Positions 28,109-37,545 are shown, counted from the first letter of the stretch. The stretch: DNA of 50,985 bases from Pseudomonadota bacterium (GCA_023423535.1 JAFAFL010000122.1:1-50985); one strand, 5' to 3'. The notes: generated by a model not told the origin, from the letters alone. Numbers and translations are program-made.

Positions 28109-28163
28109 TCCCGGTTGCTCCTTGGTGTGACCGGCGGACAGTACCGCGAGGACACGCCGTCCG

Positions 28164-28195
28164 AAAAATTTGATCCCCTCGGGCTTGACAGCCCG
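28164..28195 (-). terminator. Weak hairpin with T-run between pilR2 and pilM
   Basis: On the minus strand CGGGCT-GTCA-AGCCCG forms a 6-base stem (28195-28180), followed after about 10 bases by ATTTTT (28169-28164). It lies in the 201-base gap between pilR2 and pilM. It may terminate or attenuate pilR2 transcription, but the distance from stem to T-run is longer than usual. Nothing else recognisable is seen in this gap. Confidence 0.3.
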
Positions 28196-28309
28196 GCCGG
28201 TCTGCGGCCCGTCGGAAGAGACCTCGTTCCGCTCGGTGACCTGCACCCCTGGCGCTTTTTTCTACCACGGCCGGGGGTCGTAGCGGCGGCCACCACAAGG
28301 GCTGGGGCC

Positions 28310-29791
<1,482 letters not shown>

Positions 29792-29888
29792 CTTCTCACG
29801 GCGGCCCTCCGGGCAGGCGCGTCACAAACGAACAAACGGGGGAGGATGAAGTGGCGCAGCAGTGGGCGTGGGGGACAATTGTTTCCAG

Positions 29889-31469
29889 ATGAGCAGCCGA
29901 GACGAAGCCTCCGAACCCAAAACGTCCAAGTCGCCAGGTGCCGCGAAGACGCTGAGGCTGGAGTCGCTGATCAACGACATCCAGGACTACGCCATCTTCA
30001 TCCTCACCCCGGACGGGAAGGTCGCGAGCTGGAACCTCGGCGCGCAGCGGCTGAAGGGCTACGCGGCGGAGGAGATCCTCGGCCGGCACATCTCGACCTT
30101 CTACCCGCTCGAAGAGGTGGCGCGGGGAACGCCGGAGCGGCTGCTGAAGCAGGCCCGTGAGACCGGACGCGTGGAGCAGGAGGGATGGCGGGTCCGCAAG
30201 GACGGGTCGCACTTCTGGGCCGACGTGGTGATCACCGCCTCGTTCGACGAGCGGGGCCAGCTCATCGGCTACGCGAAGGTCACGCGCGACCTGACCGACC
30301 GGCGGAAGACCGAAGAAGCCCTGCGGCAGAGCGAGGAGCGCTTCCGCCTGCTCATCGACAGCGTGAAGGAGTACGCGATCTTCATGCTCGACGCGAACGG
30401 CCGGGTGGCGACCTGGAACGCCGGCGCCGAGCGGATCAAGGGCTGGCGCGCGGACGAGATCGTCGGCAAGCCGATCTCGGTGTTCTACACGGCGGAGGAG
30501 GCGCAGAGCGGGAAGGCGGAGAAGGAGCTCGCGGTCGCGCTGAACGAGGGCCGCTTCGAGGAGGAGGGCTGGCGCGTTCGCAAGGACGGCACCCGCTTCT
30601 GGGCGAACGTCATCCTCAGCCCGATGTTCGACAGCGGGGGCAAGCTGCTCGGGTACGCGAAGGTCACCCGCGATCTGACCGAGCGCAGGCGTGCCGAGGA
30701 CGAGCGCGTGCGGCTCGCGCAGGCGCAGGAGGCGGTGAAGCTGCGGGACGAGTTCCTCACCATCGTCGCCCACGAGCTGCGGACGCCGCTGACCGCGCTG
30801 ATGCTGCACCTGCGGGCGGCGACGGACGTGGCAAAGGAGGAGGCGCTCCTCAATCGGCTGGCGCGCGTGCGGCGTGGCGCGGGGCGGCTGAACCGCCTGG
30901 TGGAGGATCTGCTCGACGTCTCGCGCATCGCCTCCGGACGCTTCGAGCTCCGGACCGAGCCGGGCGATCTGACCGAGCTCACGCGCGACGTGATCGAGTC
31001 GGTGGAGGAGGAGGCCGCCATCGCGCGGTGCGAGCTGCGGCTGCACACCGCGGGGCCTGTGGAGGGCGTGTGGGATGCGCCGCGCGTGGAGCAGGTCCTG
31101 CTGAACCTCGTGGGCAACGCGCTGAAGTACGCGGCGGGCAAGCCGGTGGACCTGACCGTGGGCGAGGACGCGGAGGGCGTCTTCGTTCGCGTGGACGACC
31201 GCGGCCCGGGCGTTCCTCCGGAGGATGTGGACCGCATCTTCGGCCGCTTCGAACGCGCGGCGCCGGTGCGGCACTACGGAGGGTTGGGGCTCGGGCTCTT
31301 CGTGGCCAGCGAGCTGGTGAAGGCGCACGGGGGAAAGATCGAGGTGGCCTCGCGGGACGGCGGCGGCGCCTCGTTCCTCATGCGGCTGCCGAAGGTCAGC
31401 CAGCCACGCCCGGCCGTGGACGAAGAGGGCGAGGCCAGGGTCTCGAGCGCGGCTTCAGGCGGGCGGTAG
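29889..31469 (+). CDS. Soluble PAS-PAS sensor histidine kinase
   Basis: Protein of about 526 residues with no membrane helix. It has two tandem PAS domains that closely resemble each other (both contain GWRVRKDG.FWA and GYAKVTRDLT.RR). A HisKA dimerisation domain with the phosphoacceptor motif FLTIVAHELRTPL and a HATPase_c domain (N box NLVGNALKYAAG, G1 DDRGPGVPPEDV, G2 YGGLGLGLFVASEL) follow. It should sense an intracellular cue and phosphorylate a separate response regulator; no dedicated one is adjacent. It sits on the opposite strand between pilS2 and pilR2, 97 bases from the pilR2 start, and its 3' end overlaps the pilS2 3' end by 15 bases. The start is uncertain: a GTG at 29862 in frame is possible. 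Confidence 0.9.
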   Translation: MSSRDEASEPKTSKSPGAAKTLRLESLINDIQDYAIFILTPDGKVASWNLGAQRLKGYAAEEILGRHISTFYPLEEVARGTPERLLKQARETGRVEQEGWRVRKDGSHFWADVVITASFDERGQLIGYAKVTRDLTDRRKTEEALRQSEERFRLLIDSVKEYAIFMLDANGRVATWNAGAERIKGWRADEIVGKPISVFYTAEEAQSGKAEKELAVALNEGRFEEEGWRVRKDGTRFWANVILSPMFDSGGKLLGYAKVTRDLTERRRAEDERVRLAQAQEAVKLRDEFLTIVAHELRTPLTALMLHLRAATDVAKEEALLNRLARVRRGAGRLNRLVEDLLDVSRIASGRFELRTEPGDLTELTRDVIESVEEEAAIARCELRLHTAGPVEGVWDAPRVEQVLLNLVGNALKYAAGKPVDLTVGEDAEGVFVRVDDRGPGVPPEDVDRIFGRFERAAPVRHYGGLGLGLFVASELVKAHGGKIEVASRDGGGASFLMRLPKVSQPRPAVDEEGEARVSSAASGGR

Positions 31470-32576
31470 CGAGAGGGTGAAGCGCGCGCCGCCTTCGGTG
31501 CGGTTCTCCGCGCGCAGGCTCCCGCCGAGGCTCCGCGCGAGGTGCTCCGAGACCGCGAGCCCGAGGCCGGTCCCCTTCCCCGCTTCCCTCGTGGTGAAGA
31601 AGGGCTGGAAGAGCCGCTCCAGCACCTCGGGTGAGAGCCCCGGCCCGTCGTCCTCCACGTGCAGCCGGACGCCGCGCTCGTCCGCCTCCGCGCGCACGGT
31701 CACCGTCCCACCCTCCCCCGTTGCCTGACCTGCGTTGAGCAGGAGGTTGATGAGGATCTGCGAGAGCGGTCCCGGATCCGTCCGCGCCATCAGCCCTTCC
31801 GGTAGCTGAAGCCGAAGCGCGCGGCCCTTGAGGTCCGGGCCCGCGCGCACGAGCTCCGAGGCGGTGCGCACCACGCGCGGGAGCTCCACCAACTGCATCG
31901 TCGTCTGCGCCGGACGCCCGAGGTCGAGCAACCCGCGGACGATGGTGTTGATGCGTTGGACCTCGCCCTCGATTCTCTGAAGGAAATCAGCGACCTGCGG
32001 ATCCGCCCCGGCGCGCATCCGGACGAGCGAGAGGTAGCCGAGGATCCCGGAGAGCGGATTGCCCACCTCGTGCGCAATGCCGGCGGCGAGCCTGCCCACG
32101 GTGGCGAGGCGCTCGGAGGCGGCGAGCTCCGCCTGGGCGCGCACGAGGCCTTCATTCGCCGCGCGCAGCTCCGCGAGTTGCCGCCGCGTCACCGCCTGCT
32201 CCTGCGAGAGCGCGTCCGCCATCCGCCGCAACGAGGACTGGATCCGCGAGAGGAGCGGGCCGCCGCCGGTGAGCGGAAGGTCCCACTGCAGCTGCCCCAG
32301 CTGCTCGACCTCCCTCTCCATCCGCCGCAGCGGACGTCCGAGCGTGACGTGGAGGATGAACGCGCTGACGCCGGCGATGATGAGGAGGTTCGCGGCGAGG
32401 GTGAAGGGCAGGACCGAGCGCACCCGAAAGAGCAGCTCCGCTTCGGAAGAGCCCGGCGGCGCGAGGCGGCGCAGCGCGTCCACCAACTGGAGGATCGGCG
32501 GCAAGAGCGTCAGCCACGCGGAGGCCACCGCCACGCAGGCGAGGAAGAACGCGAGGCTGAGGATGCGGCCCCTCAC
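31455..32576 (-). CDS. pilS2: Membrane sensor histidine kinase PilS2
   Basis: Protein of 373 residues: two N-terminal transmembrane helices (about 5-30 and 58-80) flanking a small periplasmic loop, a HAMP-like stretch, a short coiled coil, HisKA with phosphoacceptor in LAAGIAHEVGNPLSGILGYL, and HATPase_c (NLLLNAGQATGEGG, DDGPGLSPEVLERLFQPFFTTR, GTGLGLAVSEHLA). It is the partner expected for PilR2. It begins 12 bases after pilD and is cotranscribed with it. Its 3' end overlaps the convergent plus-strand kinase gene by 15 bases. The sensory loop is too small for a known ligand domain. Confidence 0.9.
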   Translation of the reverse strand: MRGRILSLAFFLACVAVASAWLTLLPPILQLVDALRRLAPPGSSEAELLFRVRSVLPFTLAANLLIIAGVSAFILHVTLGRPLRRMEREVEQLGQLQWDLPLTGGGPLLSRIQSSLRRMADALSQEQAVTRRQLAELRAANEGLVRAQAELAASERLATVGRLAAGIAHEVGNPLSGILGYLSLVRMRAGADPQVADFLQRIEGEVQRINTIVRGLLDLGRPAQTTMQLVELPRVVRTASELVRAGPDLKGRALRLQLPEGLMARTDPGPLSQILINLLLNAGQATGEGGTVTVRAEADERGVRLHVEDDGPGLSPEVLERLFQPFFTTREAGKGTGLGLAVSEHLARSLGGSLRAENRTEGGARFTLSLPPA

Positions 32577-32588
32577 GCTCGCTCCAAT

Positions 32589-33491
32589 TCAGCCGCCCAG
32601 TTCGAGCTGCCCGGTGATCATCCAGCCGAGGCCGAGCGGCAACCGCTCCGCCAGCCACGGGCCGATGAGGAGGATCTCCAGCCCCGCCAACGCCAGCCAC
32701 GGGCCGAACGGGATGTTCGTGGGGCCGGGGACCCAGTCGTCCTCTTCGTCGCCTTCTTCTTCGTTCTTCTGCGCCGGCTTCGGTGTGGGCTCCGGCGCCG
32801 GCGCGGGACCGGCACGTCCGCGGATGGCGAGCAGCAGTCCGCCGATGAGCGCACCCTGCATCGAGGAGAGGAAGACGATCCCCAGCAGCGCCTGCCACCC
32901 GAGGAATCCACCGAGGAGCGCGAGGAGGAACTTGTCGCCGCCGCCGAGCGCCTCCTTCTTGAACACCGCGCGCCCGACGATCTCCAACAGCCAGAAGGCG
33001 AGGAAGCCCGCGACGACACCGATCGCCGAGTCGACGAGCCGCTCTTTGCCGAGCGGGATCGAGAGCAGCACGCCGAGCACGATGCCCGGAATGGTGAGCT
33101 CGAACGGGAGGATCCAGTGCTCGAGGTCGATGAAGGTCAGCGGGATGAGGAGTGTGACCAGCACCACCGCCGAGAGCAGCTCCCAGCCCCAGCCGAAGCG
33201 CACGAGGCAGGCGAGGAAGAGCAGCCCGGTGAGCAGCTCGACGATCACATAGCGAGGCGAGATGGGCGCCCGGCACTTGCGGCACTTCCCGCGGAGCGCG
33301 AGCCACGAGAACACCGGGATGTTCTCGAACCACGAGAGCTGATGACCGCACTTCGGACAGCGCGAGCGCGGCCGGACGATGCTCTGCCCGTGCGGCACCC
33401 GCGCGATGACCACGTTGAGGAAGCTGCCGATGAGGAGGCCGTACACCACGAGCCCGACGGCGAGGAGGCTCTCCACTGAACTCGCGAGCAC
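32589..33491 (-). CDS. pilD: Type IV prepilin peptidase PilD
   Basis: Inner-membrane aspartic protease (A24 family) of 300 residues that cleaves the PilA leader and methylates the new N-terminus. Seen: the cytoplasmic zinc-type motif CPKCGHQLSWFENIPV...CRKCRAPIS (four Cys), about eight hydrophobic helices, the first catalytic-Asp region FIDLEHWILP, and the second, LGGGDKFLLA. Two oddities: the usual LPD after the first Asp reads LPF, and a hydrophilic, acidic insert (about 27 residues, KPAQKNEEEGDEEDDW) lies before the final helix-forming region IPFGPWLALAG. It begins the run pilD-pilS2 and is divergent from the vapB-like gene. Confidence 0.95.
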   Translation of the reverse strand: MLASSVESLLAVGLVVYGLLIGSFLNVVIARVPHGQSIVRPRSRCPKCGHQLSWFENIPVFSWLALRGKCRKCRAPISPRYVIVELLTGLLFLACLVRFGWGWELLSAVVLVTLLIPLTFIDLEHWILPFELTIPGIVLGVLLSIPLGKERLVDSAIGVVAGFLAFWLLEIVGRAVFKKEALGGGDKFLLALLGGFLGWQALLGIVFLSSMQGALIGGLLLAIRGRAGPAPAPEPTPKPAQKNEEEGDEEDDWVPGPTNIPFGPWLALAGLEILLIGPWLAERLPLGLGWMITGQLELGG

Positions 33492-33591
33492 GCGCGGATG
33501 CTAGCAGCGGGAGGGCGTGAGGCCATTCCCCGGATGCGGGCGGCAGGGCTCGCACTCCACGAAGCGCGGCGGCGGGCGTATCTTGTCCCTC

Positions 33592-33906
33592 ATGGCGAAA
33601 GGGAAGCGCGGAACGGCCGAGGCCAGGGGCGCACGGAGAGCACCCGTGACGTCCGCGCTGCGGGTGACGGCGGCGGGCCGGATGGTCCTTCCGGAGAGCC
33701 TGCGGCGAGAACTCGGCGTCCAAGCGGGCGGCGAGCTGGTCGCGTGGCGCGAAGGTGACCGCATCATCGTGGCGAGCCGCGAGACCGCCGTTCGCGAACT
33801 GCAGTCGCTCGTTGCTTCCGCCAACGCGGGCCGCGGCCGCAAGAGCGCCGTGAAGGAGCCCGTCATCGAGCGCCGTGCGGCGGCCAAGCGGGAGCATGAG
33901 GGATAA
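33592..33906 (+). CDS. vapB: AbrB/SpoVT-type antitoxin (VapB-like), toxin partner lost
   Basis: Protein of 104 residues. The central part LRVTAAGRMVLPESLRRELGVQAGGELVAWREGDRIIVASRE (in discrete segments) is a swapped-hairpin AbrB DNA-binding domain, as in VapB/MazE antitoxins. A short helix (VRELQSLVASANAGRG) and a basic tail follow. The N-terminus is Lys/Arg-rich. The ATG at 33592 is chosen because it begins the compact reading frame; an upstream in-frame Met at 33517 has no support. Directly overlapping its 3' end is the start of a deleted vapC gene (33896-34002), so the protein has no intact toxin here. It is the only non-pil gene between pilD and pilI and is on the opposite strand. Confidence 0.8.
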   Translation: MAKGKRGTAEARGARRAPVTSALRVTAAGRMVLPESLRRELGVQAGGELVAWREGDRIIVASRETAVRELQSLVASANAGRGRKSAVKEPVIERRAAAKREHEG

Positions 33907-34002
33907 GCCGCGCATCGTGCTCGACTCACGGCGCCGGCGCTGACTGCTGACCGGCCGTGGCGCCAGGCCGCACTGGGCGTCGAGCTGATCTACATCCGCT
34001 GA
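33896..34002 (+). pseudogene. vapC: VapC (PIN-domain) toxin remnant with large internal deletion
   Basis: An ATG at 33896 overlaps the antitoxin stop (33904-33906), as in many vapBC operons, and encodes MRDKPRIVLDS, the typical beginning of a PIN domain, where IVLDS carries the first catalytic Asp. After a few Arg codons comes TGA at 33941. In another frame, 33940-34002 encodes LTADRPWRQAALGVELIYIR followed by a stop, which is the typical end of VapC proteins (LTADRAW...LGV...IR). The middle of about 100 codons, with the other acidic residues, is missing and the two ends are out of frame. The junction lies between about 33926 and 33940. This is a scar left by an internal deletion, not a functional toxin. 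Confidence 0.75.
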
Positions 34003-34009
34003 CGCGCGG

Positions 34010-34783
34010 CTACTTGAAGTCCCGCTTGTTGAAGACCATCACCGCGGCGACGAGGAACACGGCGGTGTAGAGGACGCCGTAGAGGATCGTCGTCAGCGCG
34101 CGCGCCGTATCGACCGGCATGTTGTAGGCGATCTGCTCGCTGATGCTGAACCGGCCGAGGTTCGGGAACAGGTAGTAGATGCCGGTCGAGAGCGCGTCCA
34201 CCACCGGGTTCTCGCTCTTCTGGCCCCAGTACTTCAGGTCCGAGCTGAGGTGGCCGATGAGGAAGATGCCGATCGTCGCGAACGTGGCCATGGGTGTGGC
34301 CGCGAAGGTGGACATGAAGATCGCGAACGAGACGAGCAGCGCCAACTGCACGAGCCGCAGCACGAGGTGCCACGTCAGCGTCGCGTAGTTCGGCGGCTCG
34401 AAGGCCGGCGTCACCGCCAGCACCGCGACGAAGCAGAGGAACATCACGCCCAGCGTCACGCCGAGCACCGCGTTGAGCCCGAAGAACTTCCCGAGGATGA
34501 AGTCCGCGCGGCGGATGGGCTTGGTGACGACCGTGTACACGGTGCGCCTGTCCACCTCGCGGCTGACCATTCCCACGCCGAGAAAGATCGCCAGCAGCAC
34601 GCCAAAGAAGTCGATCGCCGCGGTGCCCACGTCGCGCAGGATCCGGTCCTGGCTCGCCACCGCGAGGTTGGTGAAGAGCACGCTGTTGAGGATGACGATC
34701 AGCGCGAAGAAGAAGATCACGTAGAAGACGCGGTGCCGCCGCGCCTCCCGGAAGGTGTTCGCCGCGATGGCAAGGCTCTTCAC
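34010..34783 (-). CDS. pilI: ABC-2 type permease of the PilGHI transporter (PilI)
   Basis: Protein of 257 residues with about six hydrophobic helices (for example VFYVIFFFALIVILNSVLF and GVTLGVMFLCFVAVLAV) and the ABC-2 permease motif VYTVVTKPIRRADFILGKFFGL. By order it matches PilI of M. xanthus, the membrane part of a transporter that, with PilG and PilH, is needed for pilus-dependent motility there; the substrate is unknown. Its ATG overlaps the stop of pilH by four bases. Its 3' end is 7 bases from the vapC scar. Confidence 0.88.
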   Translation of the reverse strand: MKSLAIAANTFREARRHRVFYVIFFFALIVILNSVLFTNLAVASQDRILRDVGTAAIDFFGVLLAIFLGVGMVSREVDRRTVYTVVTKPIRRADFILGKFFGLNAVLGVTLGVMFLCFVAVLAVTPAFEPPNYATLTWHLVLRLVQLALLVSFAIFMSTFAATPMATFATIGIFLIGHLSSDLKYWGQKSENPVVDALSTGIYYLFPNLGRFSISEQIAYNMPVDTARALTTILYGVLYTAVFLVAAVMVFNKRDFK

Positions 34784-35763
34784 GCCTCACCTCCAGCCGA
34801 AGCGATCTTTGCCCGCGCTCTGGGGCCCTCGTCCGGCGCCTGCCGGGCGATCTCCTGGATGAAGAGATCCTCCAGCGCGCGCCGCTGCCGCTGCACGGAC
34901 ACGACGCTCGCGCCCGCCGCCATGCCGCGCTGGAGCACCTCCTCCACCGACGTCCCCTGCGGCACGAGCACCTGCACGCCGGTGCCCAGCTCGCGCGCGC
35001 CCATCTTCGCGAACAGCTCCTCCACCCGAGCGGTGGGAAGCCCCGCGAACACGACCTCGGTCTCGCCCGCCGCCTCGCCCATCAGCTCCGCCACCGTTCC
35101 CTCGCGCACCATCCGCCCGCCGATGATGAAGCCCACGCGGTCGCACACCAGCTCCACGTCCTGGATGATGTGCGTGCTGAAGAAGACCGTCTTGCCGCGC
35201 GCCTTCAGCTCGAGCATCAGCTCGCGCATCTCGCGCCGGCCGATGGGATCGAGCCCGGACACCGGCTCGTCGAGGATGATCAGATCCGGATCGTGCATCA
35301 GCGCCTGCGCAATGCCCGCGCGCTGCAGCATGCCCTTCGAGTAGCGCCGCAGCTGGAGCTTCCCCGCGGCGCCGAGTCCCACCTTCTCCAGCAGCTCGTC
35401 CGCGCGGACGCGAGCACGCTTCGAGTCGAGCCCGCCCAGCGCGCCGTAGTAGCGGAGAAACTCCTGGCCGGTGAGGTAGTCGTAGAAGACCGGGCTCTCG
35501 GGCAGGAAGCCCACCCGCTGTCTCGCCTGGGGCGTGGTGAGCGGCACGCCGAAGACCTTCGTCGTCCCGCCGCTCGCGTGCACGAGCTGCGTGATGATCT
35601 TGATCGTCGTGCTCTTGCCCGCGCCGTTGGGGCCGAGGAACCCGTAGATCTCGCCGGGCTGCGCGGTGAGATCCACGCCCTTCAGCGCCTCCACGCGCTT
35701 CAGGCCGGACATGCCGGTGCGGTAGGTCTTCCGCAGGCCCCGCACCTCGATCGCCGCCGTCAT
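34780..35763 (-). CDS. pilH: ABC transporter ATP-binding protein PilH
   Basis: Protein of 327 residues of the ABC-2 ATPase type: Walker A GFLGPNGAGKSTTIK, signature LRRYSKGMLQRAGIAQAL, Walker B PDLIILDEPVSGLDP, and switch His in FFSTHIIQD. A C-terminal extension of about 100 residues ends in a basic/acidic tail. It is the motor of the PilGHI exporter; neighbouring pilI encodes the permease. It overlaps both neighbours by four bases (pilG stop/pilH start and pilH stop/pilI start), so the three are translated as a coupled unit. Confidence 0.92.
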   Translation of the reverse strand: MTAAIEVRGLRKTYRTGMSGLKRVEALKGVDLTAQPGEIYGFLGPNGAGKSTTIKIITQLVHASGGTTKVFGVPLTTPQARQRVGFLPESPVFYDYLTGQEFLRYYGALGGLDSKRARVRADELLEKVGLGAAGKLQLRRYSKGMLQRAGIAQALMHDPDLIILDEPVSGLDPIGRREMRELMLELKARGKTVFFSTHIIQDVELVCDRVGFIIGGRMVREGTVAELMGEAAGETEVVFAGLPTARVEELFAKMGARELGTGVQVLVPQGTSVEEVLQRGMAAGASVVSVQRQRRALEDLFIQEIARQAPDEGPRARAKIASAGGEA

Positions 35764-36650
35764 TGCTGGTGCTTCTCCCTCTCCGCCTCTTCCTCGTGAA
35801 CCCGGAGGCGTCCCTTGTGCAGCGACGAGGACCGCGCCTCGCCGTTCTCGATGTAGAAGACGCCGCCGAACGGGTCTTCGGGCAGCTCCTTCAGGTAGCC
35901 GCGCGTGACGAGCACGTTCACCTGCGCCGGATCCTCGCCGTGATCCGCGCGGTAGCGCCGAAGGGCCTCGTCGATCTTCACCAACTGCTCTTCGAGATCG
36001 ATCTCCCAGAGGCGCCGCTCCATCGTCTCGCGCAGCTCCGGTTCATCGGTGCTGGCGAGGATCTGCTGCGCGTACATCCGAGCGCGATCCATCGAGCCAG
36101 CGGTCGCATAGAGGCGCGTGACCAGCTGCGGAATCCAGGTGGGCGCTCCCGGCGAGCGCGCGGCATTGCGGTAGGCCTCAGCCGCACCTTCGTAATCGGT
36201 GCCGATCACGCCTCGGTTGAAGCCGAGCTGCAGCCAGAGCTGCCAGTCGTTCGGATCGTGGCGCAGGCCCTTCTCGATCAGCTCGTTGCTCTGCGGCACG
36301 TTGTGCCAGGTCCAGCCGCCGCTGTTGAACGGGATCGACGCCGCACCGAATCGGTAGGCGATCGTAAACGCGGGGTCGATGTCGGTTGAGAGATCGAGGT
36401 ACCGCCCGAGGTCCCGGTAGAAGTAGAGCCGGTTCCATTCGTTCCCGTAGTACTGCAGCGCCTGCAGCCACGCATAGTCCGCCATGAGGTAGCGGTGGCC
36501 GAAGGTGAGGTGCTTCGCCAGCCAGGCCGGAGGCAGGTACACCAACTCCGAGCCCTGTGCGCGGCGCAAGCGCAGGTCGCGCTCCTGATGGACCGCGAGG
36601 CCCACCACTGAGGTCAGCAGCAGGACGAGCAGCAGTGCTAGACGAAGCAT
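35760..36650 (-). CDS. pilG: PilG, accessory protein of the PilGHI transporter
   Basis: Protein of 296 residues. A single N-terminal hydrophobic segment (ALLLVLLLTSVVGLAV) acts as signal or anchor. The rest is Trp/Tyr-rich helical repeats of TPR-like character (NEWNRLYFYRDLGRYLDLSTDIDPAF, NDWQLWLQLGFNRGVIGTDYEGAAEAYRNAAR). It is expected to be periplasmic or membrane-attached. Identity as PilG rests on order: directly downstream of pilA and overlapping pilH by four bases as in M. xanthus. No enzyme motif is seen. A strong terminator separates it from pilA, and no room remains for a full promoter, so it probably depends on read-through from pilA. Confidence 0.82.
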   Translation of the reverse strand: MLRLALLLVLLLTSVVGLAVHQERDLRLRRAQGSELVYLPPAWLAKHLTFGHRYLMADYAWLQALQYYGNEWNRLYFYRDLGRYLDLSTDIDPAFTIAYRFGAASIPFNSGGWTWHNVPQSNELIEKGLRHDPNDWQLWLQLGFNRGVIGTDYEGAAEAYRNAARSPGAPTWIPQLVTRLYATAGSMDRARMYAQQILASTDEPELRETMERRLWEIDLEEQLVKIDEALRRYRADHGEDPAQVNVLVTRGYLKELPEDPFGGVFYIENGEARSSSLHKGRLRVHEEEAEREKHQQ

Positions 36651-36654
36651 CGGA

Positions 36655-36697
36655 CCCGAAAAACGAAACGCTCCCCCCGAACCATTCGGGAGGAGCG
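36655..36697 (-). terminator. Intrinsic terminator of pilA
   Basis: On the minus strand, CGCTCCTCCCGAA and TTCGGGGGGAGCG pair over 13 bases (one G-U pair) with a 3-base loop (TGG), followed immediately by TTTCGTTTTT. It starts 27 bases after the pilA stop and ends 5 bases before the pilG start. It should make pilA a largely separate, abundant transcript while allowing some read-through into pilGHI. Confidence 0.85.
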
Positions 36698-36723
36698 CAG
36701 TGTACCCAGACTGCCTGCCGAGA

Positions 36724-37380
36724 CTACGGGCAGTTCACGTCGTTGTACGGGTTGAACGGCTCGCCCGCCGGAGCGCGCGTGTCGTTCGCGTCGAGCACCG
36801 GGCAGGTGCCCGGGTTGGTGGCGTCCTTCGAGGAGACGAACCACTCATCGACCGCCGCGTCGTTGTCGATCTGGCCGATCGCGTACGCCATGAAGTGATC
36901 CGAAGCGCCGGCAGTCGCCGCGTTCGAAACGCCGGGGGCGGCCGGGTCGTTGCCCGCGCCGACGAACGTGGTGGTGCCCATGTTCGTGCTCGCCGGGACG
37001 CCGGTGTTCGAGGTCGCGCTGAGGGTCGGGTGCTTGAAGATGTCGATCGTGTAGCCGACGGCGGTCGCCGGCGAGGTCTCCGTGCCGGCCGCGGCAGTGC
37101 GGTCGATGAGGCCGCTGGCGATCGGGCCGTTGTAGTAGGCGTAGCGGTTGCCACGCTCAGGCGCAAAGCCGATGACCTTCACCAGCTGCGAGTACCGGTC
37201 CTTCTCCTGGTAGTACGACTTCTGGGCGGTGAAGAGCGACTTCATGTTGCTCTTGGCCTCCGACTGCTTCGACCGCGCCTGGAAGCGGATGAAGTTCGGG
37301 ATGGCGATGGCCGCCAGGATGCCGATGATCGCGACGACGATCATGAGCTCGATCAGCGTGAAGCCCTTGTTCTTGCGCAT
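36724..37380 (-). CDS. pilA: Major type IV pilin PilA
   Basis: Prepilin of 218 residues. A short class-IVa leader MRKNKG is followed by FTLIELMIVVAIIGILAAIAIP, with the processing site between Gly6 and Phe7 and the essential mature Glu5 (residue 11). The remainder is a globular head with the alpha/beta and D-loop regions; two cysteines at about 193 and 217 near the C-terminus can form the D-loop disulfide. It is preceded by a sigma-54 promoter and followed by a strong terminator, as expected for the most abundant pilus subunit. It sits between pilR and pilG. Minor pilins are not in this window. Confidence 0.97.
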   Translation of the reverse strand: MRKNKGFTLIELMIVVAIIGILAAIAIPNFIRFQARSKQSEAKSNMKSLFTAQKSYYQEKDRYSQLVKVIGFAPERGNRYAYYNGPIASGLIDRTAAAGTETSPATAVGYTIDIFKHPTLSATSNTGVPASTNMGTTTFVGAGNDPAAPGVSNAATAGASDHFMAYAIGQIDNDAAVDEWFVSSKDATNPGTCPVLDANDTRAPAGEPFNPYNDVNCP

Positions 37381-37449
37381 GTGGGGGTGAGTCCTTCTTC
37401 GGGTGGGTAGGGGGAACGACGACGCCGTGAGGCGCGTGCCGAGACCGTG

Positions 37450-37465
37450 TGCAGTTCATGTGCCG
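37450..37465 (-). promoter_or_regulatory. Sigma-54 promoter of pilA
   Basis: Reading the minus strand, CGGCACATGAACTGCA has GG and GC separated by exactly 10 bases, matching the -24/-12 consensus YGGCAC-N5-YTGCA. It predicts a start near 37439 and a leader of about 59 bases before the pilA ATG at 37380. This is the location and type expected for PilR activation of pilA. Confidence 0.75.
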
Positions 37466-37545
37466 ACGGTCCGGTGCGACTCAGGTTGAGACTTTACGAG
37501 GGAACCGCACCGCCCATCGTCCCGTCGCGGGTCGCAAAGTGACGT

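Noticed and set aside
28184..28189. TTGACA on the plus strand as a -35 box
   Set aside because: No -10-like sequence follows at 16-18 bases and no plus-strand gene begins nearby; it is part of a small hairpin.
28109..28246. 46-codon upstream extension of PilM
   Set aside because: A strong ribosome site (AAGGAG) precedes the ATG at 28108, and the conserved actin-like N-terminus begins there.
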